Source: Pseudomonadota bacterium (GTDB taxonomy: Bacteria; Pseudomonadota; Alphaproteobacteria; Sphingomonadales; Sphingomonadaceae). Taken from it: a stretch of 64,000 bases of DNA. Positions 31,461 to 40,421 of the stretch are shown in pieces. The stretch covers positions 62,001 through 126,000 of the forward strand of contig JAEWZX010000030.1 of assembly GCA_023394965.1 (NCBI GenBank), read 5' to 3'. The position numbers and the translations under genes are program-made. Numbering within the stretch: position 1 is the stretch's first letter; every line of letters starts with the position of its first letter. Below the pieces are notes generated by a model. That model searched no databases. It saw only the letters and a list, made by a program, of their open reading frames with translations, and had not been told where the DNA came from.

Positions 31461-34301
31461 TTGTCCGACGACATCGAAATACTCGATTCCCCCGCCCCCG
31501 GCGGTGAAGATTACGCGCGCATCGACATCGTCGATGAAATGAAGACGAGCTATCTCGATTACGCGATGAGCGTGATCGTCAGCCGCGCCCTGCCCGACGT
31601 TCGCGACGGTCTGAAACCCGTTCACCGGCGCATTCTCTTCGCCAGTAACGAAGGCGGCTTTGTCGCCGGGCGTCCCTATCGCAAGAGCGCCAAGATCGTC
31701 GGCGACGTGATGGGTAACTATCACCCGCATGGCGACGCCGCGATTTACGATGCGCTGGCCCGCATGACGCAGGACTGGTCGCTGCGCGTTCCACTGATCG
31801 ATGGTCAGGGTAACTTCGGTTCGATGGACCCGGACCCGCCGGCATCCATGCGCTACACCGAAGCGCGTCTGGCCCGCGTCGCCAATGCCCTGCTCGACGA
31901 TCTCGACAAGGATACGGTCGACTTCACCGATAACTATGACGGATCGCGCCAGGAACCCACCGTTCTTCCCGCCCGCTTCCCCAATCTGCTGGTGAACGGC
32001 GCAGGCGGTATCGCGGTCGGCATGGCGACCAATATTCCGCCGCACAATCTGGGCGAAGTGATCGACGGCTGTTTCGCCTATATGGAAAATCCGGCCATCA
32101 CGTCGGAAGAACTGTTCGAAATCATCCCCGGCCCGGATTTCCCGACTGCGCCGCTGATCCTGGGTAAATCCGGTGCCCGCGCAGCCTATACCGCGGGCCG
32201 CGGTTCCATCCTCATGCGCGCACGCCATGAAGTCGAAACGAAGGGCAATCGGCAGTCGATCGTGCTGTCTTCCATTCCCTATCAGGTCGGCAAGAGCGGG
32301 CTGGTGGAAAAGATCGCCGAAGCGGCGAAGGAAAAACGCATCGAAGGCGTGTCGGACATTCGCGACGAATCGTCGCGCGAAGGTGTCCGTGTCGTGGTCG
32401 ATCTCAAGCGCGACGCTTCTCCCGAAGTCGTACTCAACCAGATCTGGCGCTACACTCCGGCCCAGGCGAGCTTCCCGGCCAATATGCTGGCTATCCGCGG
32501 CGGCCGCCCCGAAGTGCTCACCCTGCGCGACTTCATCCAGGCGTTTATCGGCTTCCGCGAAGAAGTCATTACCCGCCGGACCAAGTTCGAACTGAACAAG
32601 GCGCGTGAACGCGCGCATATCTTGCTCGGCCTGGTCGTTGCCGTGTCCAATCTCGATGAAGTCGTGGCGATGATCCGGGGCTCGTCCAACCCGGCCGCCG
32701 CACGGGCCAAACTGCTCGCCAAGGAATGGGCAATTGGCGACATCGCGCAATATATTGCGCTGGTCGAAGCGATCGAACCGACCGATGAACAGACGGGCGG
32801 CACCTATCGCCTGTCGGAACGTCAGGTTAAGGCGATTCTCGATCTGCGCCTGCACCGCCTGACCGCTCTCGGCCGCGACGAAATCGGTGACGAGCTGAAG
32901 GAACTCAGCCTGGCGATCGAGGAATATCTTTCGATCCTGGCCGATCGTGTAAAGCTCTATCGCGTCATGCGCGAAGAGCTGGAGGAAATCCGCAATACCT
33001 ATGCCACGCCGCGCATCAGCGAAATCGCGCCGGCCTGGGACGGTATCGAAGACGAAGACCTGATCGAACGCGAGGAAATGGTCGTTACCGTCACACATGG
33101 CGGTTACATCAAACGCACCCCGCTCGATGCCTTCCGCGCCCAGGCGCGCGGCGGCAAGGGGCGCAGCGGCATGGCGACCAAGGAAGAAGACGCCGTGGTC
33201 GAAATGTTCGTCACGTCGACGCACAATCCCGTGCTGTTCTTCACCAATACCGGACGCGTCTATCGCATGAAGGTGTGGAAACTGCCCGAAGGTGGCCCGC
33301 AGACCAAGGGGCGCCCGATGGTCAACCTTCTGCCACTGGGCGATGATGAACGGGTTACCAACGTCCTCCCCCTTCCCGAAGACGAAGGCGAATGGTCCAA
33401 GCTCAACATCGTCTTTGCGACGGAACAGGGCATGGTCCGCCGCAACTCGATGGATGCCTTCACCAATGTGCCCAGCAACGGCAAATACGCCATGGGCTTT
33501 GTCGAAGGCAGCGGAGACCGGTTGATCGGTGTGCGCCTGCTCACCGAAGATCAGGAAATCTTCCTTGCTTCGGATGGGGGCAAGGCGATCCGCTTTGCCG
33601 CCAGCGATGCCCGCGAAACCAAGAGCCGCACCGGTATCGGCGTGCGCGGCATGAAGCTGCGGGATGATCAGAAGGTCGTTTCGATGGCCGTTCTGGACGC
33701 AGGCGAACGCGACACCGAAGTGCGCGATCAATATCTGCGCGCGGCAGAATGGAAGAATAACGAAAACGAACCGACGCTGGATGCTGACAAGGTCGCCGAA
33801 ATGGCCGAAGCGGAAGAGTTCATTCTCACCCTTACCGCCAACGGTTACGGCAAGATTTCGTCGGCCTATGAATATCGCACCACTGGTCGCGGTGGCCAGG
33901 GGCTGACCAATATCGGCGAACCGTCGAGCAACCCGGATCGCAACGGCCACGTCGTTGCCAGCTTCCCTGTACGCCACGGCATGCAACTGATGCTGGTGAC
34001 CGATCAGGCCAAGCTGATCCGTCTGCCGCTGCAGTTCCGCCATCTGGTCGAAGGCGGTTTCGACAACCACACTGGCTTCTCCATCTCCGGTCGTGGATCG
34101 TCCGGCGTGCGGATCTTCAATGTCGCCAAGGGCGAACAGATCGTCAAAGCCGCACGGATCGACGAAACCGAAGAGCCGGAAAATACAGCCGAAGAAGCCG
34201 TGGCCGACGAGATTGCTGAACGCGGTGGCCTGGATAAGACCACCCCGCACACTACCTTCCATTCGGATAACAATATCGAAGGCGAGCCCGACAGCGACTG
34301 A
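31461..34301 (+). CDS. gyrA: DNA gyrase subunit A
   Basis: Catalytic breakage-reunion subunit of gyrase, about 946 aa. The active-site Tyr is residue 132 in MRYTEARL. The quinolone-resistance region reads HPHGDAAIYDALARM; the residue equivalent to E. coli Ser83 is Ala (residue 93), and the Asp87 equivalent is kept. The GyrA-box QARGGKG lies in the C-terminal beta-pinwheel, whose tail is acidic. I prefer TTG 31461 because GGAAG lies about 6 bases before it and it yields the usual MSDD N-terminus; a TTG at 31440 is in frame. It is followed by a strong terminator. Monocistronic. Confidence 0.96.
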   Translation: MSDDIEILDSPAPGGEDYARIDIVDEMKTSYLDYAMSVIVSRALPDVRDGLKPVHRRILFASNEGGFVAGRPYRKSAKIVGDVMGNYHPHGDAAIYDALARMTQDWSLRVPLIDGQGNFGSMDPDPPASMRYTEARLARVANALLDDLDKDTVDFTDNYDGSRQEPTVLPARFPNLLVNGAGGIAVGMATNIPPHNLGEVIDGCFAYMENPAITSEELFEIIPGPDFPTAPLILGKSGARAAYTAGRGSILMRARHEVETKGNRQSIVLSSIPYQVGKSGLVEKIAEAAKEKRIEGVSDIRDESSREGVRVVVDLKRDASPEVVLNQIWRYTPAQASFPANMLAIRGGRPEVLTLRDFIQAFIGFREEVITRRTKFELNKARERAHILLGLVVAVSNLDEVVAMIRGSSNPAAARAKLLAKEWAIGDIAQYIALVEAIEPTDEQTGGTYRLSERQVKAILDLRLHRLTALGRDEIGDELKELSLAIEEYLSILADRVKLYRVMREELEEIRNTYATPRISEIAPAWDGIEDEDLIEREEMVVTVTHGGYIKRTPLDAFRAQARGGKGRSGMATKEEDAVVEMFVTSTHNPVLFFTNTGRVYRMKVWKLPEGGPQTKGRPMVNLLPLGDDERVTNVLPLPEDEGEWSKLNIVFATEQGMVRRNSMDAFTNVPSNGKYAMGFVEGSGDRLIGVRLLTEDQEIFLASDGGKAIRFAASDARETKSRTGIGVRGMKLRDDQKVVSMAVLDAGERDTEVRDQYLRAAEWKNNENEPTLDADKVAEMAEAEEFILTLTANGYGKISSAYEYRTTGRGGQGLTNIGEPSSNPDRNGHVVASFPVRHGMQLMLVTDQAKLIRLPLQFRHLVEGGFDNHTGFSISGRGSSGVRIFNVAKGEQIVKAARIDETEEPENTAEEAVADEIAERGGLDKTTPHTTFHSDNNIEGEPDSD

Positions 34302-34334
34302 CGCTGCGGGCACGGATAGATTTTCCTACACGGG

Positions 34335-34364
34335 CCGAAGGGGCTATGGCCCCTTCGGTTCTTT
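34335..34364 (+). terminator. Intrinsic terminator of gyrA
   Basis: CCGAAGGGGC (34335-34344) and GCCCCTTCGG (34349-34358) form a perfect 10-bp stem with a 4-nt loop, followed by TTCTTTC, 34 bp after the gyrA stop. Confidence 0.85.
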
Positions 34365-34557
34365 CATATCGTCGACCTGCCAAAGCGCCCGGAAGGGTGT
34401 CGTTTCATCCCCTCAATGCGCGCATCCGAAAGGTGACACATCTGCGTCGGCCGGCATCCGGGTGAAAATCCATATACCTTTGATATGAAGGAATAATCTC
34501 CGCCATACGGCCTCTGCAGCCGATGGAACCGAGTTTTTTAAACAGGGGCGGTCTGCG

Positions 34558-35226
34558 TCAACCCGAAGCGGCGGTGTGCCGGCTGCGCAGGGTCTGAACG
34601 ACTCCGGTCGCGATCAGGAACTGACCCCCGAAATAGAGTGGCCAGATCAGCCAGCCAGTGATCGAACCAGGCAGTACCTCTGCCTCTTGTGCGAAGATCA
34701 GCAGATCGCTGGCGACGAACAGCACCGCGCCCAGCCCGACCCGGTAGCGGGGAAACCGGCTCATCCACGCAGCGGCGGCCATCGCCCCGACCACCGCCGA
34801 ATAGGCCGTCGCCAGCATCCAGCCTTCCACCGGGAAGGTCATCAGCCCGGCAATCACAGGGGTTGCGATCAGCAACGCTGCTGCCGTCAGGCGCTGGGTC
34901 GAACTGGTCACTTCCCGGCGATTGCGCAGATACAGCGCGATGGCGATCAGATGTCCCACGGCGAACAGAATACCGCCTGCCTCAAAGCTGAGTTCCAGCG
35001 CGATGTCGCCCAGCGCACCGAACACCAGCACGGCAGTGATGATGATGCCGTCGCTGCCCCGCCCCCGAAATGCGGCGTACATAGCAAGGAAGGCGACACC
35101 CGCGCCCTTCCACGCCATCAGATACAGCCCCCCGATGGGATCGTCGGATACGAAGAAATAGCTGATGCCCGCAATCAGGCTGGTAAGCAGCCAGGGGCGG
35201 TGTTCGGAAAGGGCTCGACGCGGCAT
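34558..35226 (-). CDS. Lysoplasmalogenase family protein (YhhN)
   Basis: 222-aa integral membrane protein with about eight hydrophobic helices and the YhhN/TMEM86 pattern: an early FFVSDDPIGG, then GALGDIALEL and VASDLLIFAQE with embedded acidic residues. Eukaryotic TMEM86B hydrolyses the vinyl-ether bond of lysoplasmalogens; the bacterial role is uncertain, so the name is a family label. It is transcribed alone, divergent from trmFO. The 193 bp on its 3' side up to the gyrA terminator hold nothing I recognise. Confidence 0.87.
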   Translation of the reverse strand: MPRRALSEHRPWLLTSLIAGISYFFVSDDPIGGLYLMAWKGAGVAFLAMYAAFRGRGSDGIIITAVLVFGALGDIALELSFEAGGILFAVGHLIAIALYLRNRREVTSSTQRLTAAALLIATPVIAGLMTFPVEGWMLATAYSAVVGAMAAAAWMSRFPRYRVGLGAVLFVASDLLIFAQEAEVLPGSITGWLIWPLYFGGQFLIATGVVQTLRSRHTAASG

Positions 35227-35279
35227 GATGCGACGCTAGGCCTTGCCCGAGGCCACTTGCAAGCATTAGGGCGCGCTCG

Positions 35280-36647
35280 ATGACCCATGATATCCACATA
35301 ATCGGTGGCGGCCTCGCCGGAAGCGAAGCCGCCTGGCAGCTTGCCAAGCGCGGCTTCAAGGTGCGCCTGTCGGAAATGCGCGGCAGCGGAGAGATGACCC
35401 CAGCCCATCAAACCGACGGATTGGCGGAACTGGTGTGCTCGAACAGTTTCCGCTCCGACGATGACACCAAGAATGCGGTGGGGTTGCTGCATCATGAAAT
35501 GCGCAGGCTCGACAGCCTCGTCATGCGCGCCGGCGAAGTGGCCCGCGTTCCCGCCGGCTCTGCAATGGCGGTCGATCGGGACGTTTTCTCCGCCGAAGTG
35601 GAACGGACGCTGGCCGAACATCCCAATGTTACGGTGGTGCGCGAGCGGGTGGATGCTCTCCCCTCCTCAGGGCCGACCATCGTCGCCACCGGCCCGCTGA
35701 CCGCCCAGTCGCTTGCAGAAAGCATCGTCGGCGCCACCGGGCAGGACCGGCTGGCTTTCTTCGATGCCATTGCGCCCATCGTTCATCACGACAGCATCGA
35801 TATGTCGAAATGCTGGATTCAAAGCCGCTGGAACAAGCGCACCGAAGCATCGAACGAAGATGGCGATTACATCAATTGCCCGATGACGAAGGAGCAATAT
35901 CTCGCCTTTCACCAGGGACTGATGGATGGCGAAAAGACCGAATTTCGGGAATGGGAAGCGGACACGCCCTATTTCGACGGGTGCATGCCGATCGAGGTGA
36001 TGGCCGCCCGCGGTGTCGAAACCCTGCGCTACGGCCCTATGAAGGGCGTCGGGCTCGACAATCCTTTCGATACGTCGGAAGAATTTCCGCAGGGCCGCTG
36101 GCCCTACGCCGTCGTCCAGCTGCGCCAGGACAACAAGCTTGGTACATTGTGGAACATGGTGGGGTTCCAGACCAAGCTGAAATACGGCGCACAGATCGAA
36201 CTCTTCCGCACCATTCCCGGCCTGGAAAACGCGGAATTCGCGCGGCTTGGCGGTCTGCACCGCAACACCTTCATTAATTCCCCGCTCGTGCTCGATCGGC
36301 AACTGCGGCTGAAGGGCGGCGATCACATCCGCTTCGCCGGGCAAATCACCGGTTGCGAAGGTTATGTCGAAAGTTCTGCCGTCGGCTTGCTCGCCGGGCT
36401 GATGGCGGCGGCCGAACTAGGCGGCCGGGGCTGGACCTCTCCACCCCGCACAACGGCTTTCGGGGCCTTGCTATCGCACATCACCGGCGATGCGGAAGCG
36501 GACACTTTCCAGCCGATGAACGTCAATTTCGGACTGTTTCCGCCGCTTCACGATGTCGGCAAGAAAGTTCGCAAGGAAGCCTATACCAACAGGGCCAAGG
36601 CCGAACTTGCCGAATGGCTCGACGGGATCGAAGCGGTGCCTGTCTAA
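35280..36647 (+). CDS. trmFO: Methylenetetrahydrofolate-tRNA-(uracil-5-)-methyltransferase
   Basis: FAD- and folate-dependent enzyme (455 aa) that makes ribothymidine at U54 of the tRNA T-loop, using methylene-THF rather than SAM. The N-terminal GGGLAGSEAAWQLAKRG binds FAD. The AELVCSNSFRSDD segment (about 42-54) and the QITGCEGYVESSAVGLLAG motif near residue 356 are family signatures. The stop interlocks with that of the convergent EF-hand gene (CTAA). Confidence 0.96.
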   Translation: MTHDIHIIGGGLAGSEAAWQLAKRGFKVRLSEMRGSGEMTPAHQTDGLAELVCSNSFRSDDDTKNAVGLLHHEMRRLDSLVMRAGEVARVPAGSAMAVDRDVFSAEVERTLAEHPNVTVVRERVDALPSSGPTIVATGPLTAQSLAESIVGATGQDRLAFFDAIAPIVHHDSIDMSKCWIQSRWNKRTEASNEDGDYINCPMTKEQYLAFHQGLMDGEKTEFREWEADTPYFDGCMPIEVMAARGVETLRYGPMKGVGLDNPFDTSEEFPQGRWPYAVVQLRQDNKLGTLWNMVGFQTKLKYGAQIELFRTIPGLENAEFARLGGLHRNTFINSPLVLDRQLRLKGGDHIRFAGQITGCEGYVESSAVGLLAGLMAAAELGGRGWTSPPRTTAFGALLSHITGDAEADTFQPMNVNFGLFPPLHDVGKKVRKEAYTNRAKAELAEWLDGIEAVPV

Positions 36648-37102
36648 CAGTCGCAGCGGCGCTTCTTTTTGGGCTTCGGTGCGGTGGTGGCGAATTCCCC
36701 CGGGCTCAATTCATTGTCGCCATTGGCATCCGCGCGCTCGAACTTTTCGACCGTGGCAACTGCCCACTCTTCGAAGTCCAGAAGATTGTTGCCGTCCTTG
36801 TCGAGCTTGCGAAAGGCTTCGGTGCGGGTGGACAGCATTTCGGTGCGCGTGATGCGCCAGTCGCGATTGCGGTCATAACGGAAGAACCGGCGCTGCTCCT
36901 TGGTAAGCTCCGTCGCTTCCGGCGGGGCTGGCCCCACCATGTCGCCGGGATCGGACGGGGGAATTTCAGGCAGCGGTTCCTGCATGGCCACCGGTTCGGG
37001 CGGCGGGGCGCCGCGTTCAATCTCGGCCCTGCCCTGCCACCAGAACGCACCCAGCCCAACCAGAGCCAGCGCAATTATAGCGCCAAGAACAATCCGGTTC
37101 AT
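36644..37102 (-). CDS. Membrane-anchored EF-hand protein
   Basis: 152 aa. Residues 3-22 form a single N-terminal membrane anchor or uncleaved signal, followed by a Pro/Glu-rich linker (33-66). Three canonical EF-hand calcium loops follow: Asp77-Glu88 (DRNRDWRITRTE), Asp101-Glu112 (DKDGNNLLDFEE) and Asp125-Glu136 (DANGDNELSPGE). All have acidic residues at positions 1, 3 or 5 and 12. The tail is basic with CDC. It looks like a periplasmic calcium-binding protein. ATG 37102 has a GGGGGAG ribosome site. Confidence 0.85.
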   Translation of the reverse strand: MNRIVLGAIIALALVGLGAFWWQGRAEIERGAPPPEPVAMQEPLPEIPPSDPGDMVGPAPPEATELTKEQRRFFRYDRNRDWRITRTEMLSTRTEAFRKLDKDGNNLLDFEEWAVATVEKFERADANGDNELSPGEFATTAPKPKKKRRCDC

Positions 37103-37136
37103 GCAACAAACTCCCCCCAAGCCCGAGCGTCGCAGT

Positions 37137-37799
37137 CTAACGACCAAACAGGCTCAATCGCAAGGCTATCAGGGGACTGAACCGGTCGCCCAGCATTGCG
37201 CGCCCGCCAGATCTCAGTGACCGGTCCGCCAGCCCGCCGATAACGGCAAGTGGTCTCAGCTTGCGGGGAAGCTGCAAACGCCCCGTTCTCTCGCGATTGC
37301 CGAGTGCGAGCGCTGCCGCCAATTCGGATTCGTCGCGGGCATTGACTGCCAGATCGGCCAAGGCCCACAGGCTGGCAGCCTGCCGGACCCGGTCTGCCTT
37401 TGTCGCTTCCCCCATGCGATCGGCAACGGCAAGCAAAAGTTCGCCCCGTCCGTCCACGAATTGCTTCCTGGCCTCTTCCTGCAAAGGCCTCGGCGAAAGA
37501 AGCGCTTCCCAGCCATCGACCAGCGCGACGAGGCCGGATTCATCTCCTGCCCAGGTACGGTCGATAAGATCAAGCAGCACATCGCCGCGGGGACGTTCGG
37601 CAACCGGTTTGCCTAACTGGTCGCGCCACCAGGCAAGACGCATCTGGCCCAGCAAAGGCTCAGTCGCACCAAGCACCATCTTGCCGATCCGCCCATCGAG
37701 CGCAAACGCGCTCAGCCAGAGGTCGCGGTGGCCGGTAGCGCTCGCCAGGGCGACGCGCGCCACCTCCGGGCATTCATCAATCAGGTCGGCACTCTCCAT
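37137..37799 (-). CDS. Squalene/phytoene synthase-like protein, degenerate
   Basis: 220 aa, clearly of the trans-isoprenyl synthase superfamily from LLGQMRLAWWRDQL (near 49-62), LLDLIDRTW and the C-terminal PRKLRPLAVIGGLADRSLR. The Asp-rich DxxxD substrate-binding motifs of true squalene and phytoene synthases are not visible, and the protein is shorter than the roughly 280-aa enzymes. It resembles the NDUFAF6-like group, which assists respiratory complex I assembly in mitochondria. That role is an inference. It lies 16 bp after pdhB on the same strand. Confidence 0.72.
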   Translation of the reverse strand: MESADLIDECPEVARVALASATGHRDLWLSAFALDGRIGKMVLGATEPLLGQMRLAWWRDQLGKPVAERPRGDVLLDLIDRTWAGDESGLVALVDGWEALLSPRPLQEEARKQFVDGRGELLLAVADRMGEATKADRVRQAASLWALADLAVNARDESELAAALALGNRERTGRLQLPRKLRPLAVIGGLADRSLRSGGRAMLGDRFSPLIALRLSLFGR

Positions 37800-37815
37800 G
37801 CAAGCGCCCTCACCG

Positions 37816-39213
37816 TCAGTCGCGATAACAGACCTTCTTGACCGCCTTCACGATCCGCGGGGTATCGATCAGCGCAAGCTTTTCGAGGTTGGCCGCATAG
37901 GGCAGCGGTACGTCCTCGTCGCAAACGCGCGTAACCGGCGCGTCGAGATGGTCGAAACCCTCTTCCATGCAGATTGCGACGACTTCGGACGCAATCGAGC
38001 ACGTCGGCCAGCCTTCTTCGGCGATGACCAAACGGTTCGTCTTGGCGAGCGAAGTAAGGATTGCCTCCTTGTCGAGTGGCCGCAAGGTGCGAAGGTCGAT
38101 GACCTCGGCGTCGATCCCTTCCTTGGCAAGCTCTTCCGCCGCTTCGAGCGCAAGGCCGACAGCGATGGAATAGGACACGATCGTCACGTCCGCGCCTTCC
38201 CGCATGACCCGGGCCTTACCGATTGGAAGCACGTAGTCGTCCAGATCCGGAACATCGAAGGTGCGACCGTAGACGAGTTCGTTTTCAAGAAAGACAACTG
38301 GATCTTCGCTGCGTATTGCGGCCTTCAGCAGGCCCTTTGCATCTGCTGCATCATAGGGAGCAATAACCACAAGGCCGGGCACGCTGGCGTACCATGGCCC
38401 ATAGTTCTGGCTATGCTGTGCCGCGACCCGGCTCGCCGCGCCGTTCGGTCCACGGAACACGACCGGGCAGCGCATCTGCCCGCCGGACATATAGTTGGTC
38501 TTGGCGGCTGAGTTCACGATGTGGTCGATTGCCTGCATCGCAAAATTGAACGTCATGAATTCAACGATCGGCCGCAAACCGCCCATCGCCGCACCGGTTC
38601 CGATGCCCGCAAAGCCATATTCCGTGATCGGGGTGTCGATAACCCGCTTTGCGCCGAATTCGTCGAGCAGACCCTGGGTAACCTTGTAGGCCCCCTGATA
38701 TTGCGCGACCTCTTCACCCATGACGAATACACGTTCGTCCTTGCGCATCTCTTCGGCCATCGCGTCGCGCAAAGCTTCGCGAACGGACACAGATGTAAAG
38801 CTGGTGCCTTCGGGTACTTCCGGATCTTTCACATCGACCTTGCGAGCCGGCTTCATGAGCTGCGCTTCGCTAGCATCGGTGGACTTCTCGTCAGAGCTCT
38901 TAGGCTTCGATTCCGATGTGGTTTCGTCCGAAGTTTCTTTAGCCGGACCATCCATGTCGGCCACGTCCTCGCCGTCACCCGCGAGCATGGCGATTACGGT
39001 GCCGACCTTGACGCCTTCGGTTCCCTCATCGACCAGAATTTTGCCGAGAGTTCCCTCGTCGACCGCCTCGAATTCCATCGTCGCCTTATCGGTTTCGATT
39101 TCGGCAATAATATCGCCGGCGACGATCTCGTCACCTTCCGACTTCAGCCACTTGGCAAGCGTCCCTTCTTCCATTGTAGGGGACAGGGCCGGCATTTTGA
39201 GTTCGATAGCCAT
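37816..39213 (-). CDS. pdhB: Pyruvate dehydrogenase E1 beta subunit with N-terminal lipoyl domain
   Basis: 465 aa. Residues 1 to about 78 form a lipoyl domain with the modified Lys at 43 (EIETDKATMEF), followed by a Ser/Glu/Lys-rich flexible linker (80-125). The transketolase-like E1 beta body comes next (VREALRDAMAEEM ... GWPTCSIASEV). E1 beta carrying its own lipoyl domain is a known alphaproteobacterial feature. With PdhA it decarboxylates pyruvate to feed acetyl-CoA into the TCA cycle. The E2 and E3 genes are not in this window. Three bases separate it from pdhA. Confidence 0.96.
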   Translation of the reverse strand: MAIELKMPALSPTMEEGTLAKWLKSEGDEIVAGDIIAEIETDKATMEFEAVDEGTLGKILVDEGTEGVKVGTVIAMLAGDGEDVADMDGPAKETSDETTSESKPKSSDEKSTDASEAQLMKPARKVDVKDPEVPEGTSFTSVSVREALRDAMAEEMRKDERVFVMGEEVAQYQGAYKVTQGLLDEFGAKRVIDTPITEYGFAGIGTGAAMGGLRPIVEFMTFNFAMQAIDHIVNSAAKTNYMSGGQMRCPVVFRGPNGAASRVAAQHSQNYGPWYASVPGLVVIAPYDAADAKGLLKAAIRSEDPVVFLENELVYGRTFDVPDLDDYVLPIGKARVMREGADVTIVSYSIAVGLALEAAEELAKEGIDAEVIDLRTLRPLDKEAILTSLAKTNRLVIAEEGWPTCSIASEVVAICMEEGFDHLDAPVTRVCDEDVPLPYAANLEKLALIDTPRIVKAVKKVCYRD

Positions 39214-39216
39214 GGC

Positions 39217-40293
39217 TCAATACTCCCCCACCAATACATCGGTGTAGAGTTCGGCGGCCTCGGGCTCGGGCGAATTTTCGGCAAAATCAGCTGCTTCAGT
39301 CACTGTCTTGCGAATGTCCTTATCAATCGCTTTCAACTCTTCCTCGGTCGAACCTTTTTCGATCAGGATCTTCTTGATTGCTTCGATCGGATCCTTGTGA
39401 TCGCGGACGTCCTGCACTTCTTCGCGGGTGCGGTATTTCGCCGGGTCAGACATCGAGTGACCACGATAACGATAAGTGTTGCACTCCATCAGCACCGGCC
39501 CCTTGCCGTCTCGCACATGTTTGAACGCGATTTCGGCAGCCTGCCGCACTTCAAGAACGTCCATGCCGTTCACGTCCATGCCTGGAATACGGAATGCAGT
39601 GCCGCGGCGATGGAATTCGGTTTCGGCTGAACTACGCCCGACTGCGGTGCCCATGGCATACTGGTTGTTTTCGACCACGAATACGATCGGCAAATTCCAC
39701 AGGGCAGCCATATTCATCGTTTCGTAGACCTGGCCCTGATTGGCTGCGCCATCACCGAAATAGGCAAGGCACAATCCGCCATCGTCATTGTATTGATGGG
39801 CCAGAGCGAGGCCGCCGCCGAGTGCCACCTGGGCCCCCACGATGCCATGACCGCCATAGAACTTATGCTCGGTCGAGAACATGTGCATCGATCCGCCCTT
39901 GCCTTTCGAGATACCAGCTTCCCTGCCGGTAAGCTCAGCCATGATGACCTTAGGGTCGATGCCGTAGGCAAGCATGTGACCGTGGTCGCGATATCCCGTG
40001 ATAACGCTGTCCTTGTCACCATCGAGTGCAGACTGAAGGCCGATAGCTACCGCTTCCTGCCCAATGTAAAGGTGACAGAATCCACCGATCAGGCCGAGAC
40101 CGTACAGCTGGCCTGCACGCTCCTCGAAACGGCGAATGAGGAGCATCTGCTCGTAGAAGTGCAGCAGCTGCTCATTGCTCGCATCATACTGCCTGTCTTT
40201 CTCCAGCGCATCTTGCAGCGAATGGAGAACGAACTCCGCATCCTGTGCGGGCGAGTCGGTGGGCTTTTTCTTGCTCCGGGGGGCTTTGGCCAA
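39217..40293 (-). CDS. pdhA: Pyruvate dehydrogenase E1 alpha subunit
   Basis: 358-aa thiamine-diphosphate-binding subunit. The ThDP motif starts at GDGAANQG (180-187) and ends with VENNQYAMG. The phosphorylation-loop region YRGHSMSDPAKYR is present. An initial Lys/Pro-rich tail precedes the fold. It appears to start with TTG at 40293, with AAGGA about 9 bases upstream. It is the promoter-proximal gene of pdhA-pdhB; the 128-bp gap to ftsB holds a palindrome. Confidence 0.96.
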   Translation of the reverse strand: MAKAPRSKKKPTDSPAQDAEFVLHSLQDALEKDRQYDASNEQLLHFYEQMLLIRRFEERAGQLYGLGLIGGFCHLYIGQEAVAIGLQSALDGDKDSVITGYRDHGHMLAYGIDPKVIMAELTGREAGISKGKGGSMHMFSTEHKFYGGHGIVGAQVALGGGLALAHQYNDDGGLCLAYFGDGAANQGQVYETMNMAALWNLPIVFVVENNQYAMGTAVGRSSAETEFHRRGTAFRIPGMDVNGMDVLEVRQAAEIAFKHVRDGKGPVLMECNTYRYRGHSMSDPAKYRTREEVQDVRDHKDPIEAIKKILIEKGSTEEELKAIDKDIRKTVTEAADFAENSPEPEAAELYTDVLVGEY

Positions 40294-40332
40294 GACTTGT
40301 GTCCTTAATTCTTCCGGGGAGGAATGTCAGAG

Positions 40333-40346
40333 GTGCCTATAGGCAC
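40333..40346. promoter_or_regulatory. 14-bp palindrome upstream of pdhA
   Basis: GTGCCTATAGGCAC is a perfect palindrome 40 bp before the pdhA start, a suitable place for a repressor or activator site. No regulator can be assigned. Confidence 0.4.
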
Positions 40347-40421
40347 AGGCGCGCGACCCACGCAACGGCAGAGCGCACATGCATACGAAAACCCTTACGG
40401 AACGCGAAGGTTTCGCCCCAC

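Noticed and set aside
31416..34313. 965-codon open frame on the minus strand opposite gyrA
   Set aside because: Antisense shadow of a strongly biased GC-rich gene: its composition is His/Asp/Arg/Phe-rich with no domain, while the plus frame is unmistakable GyrA.
38521..39630. 369-codon plus-strand frame opposite pdhB/pdhA
   Set aside because: Antisense to two clearly recognised subunits; no recognisable domain.
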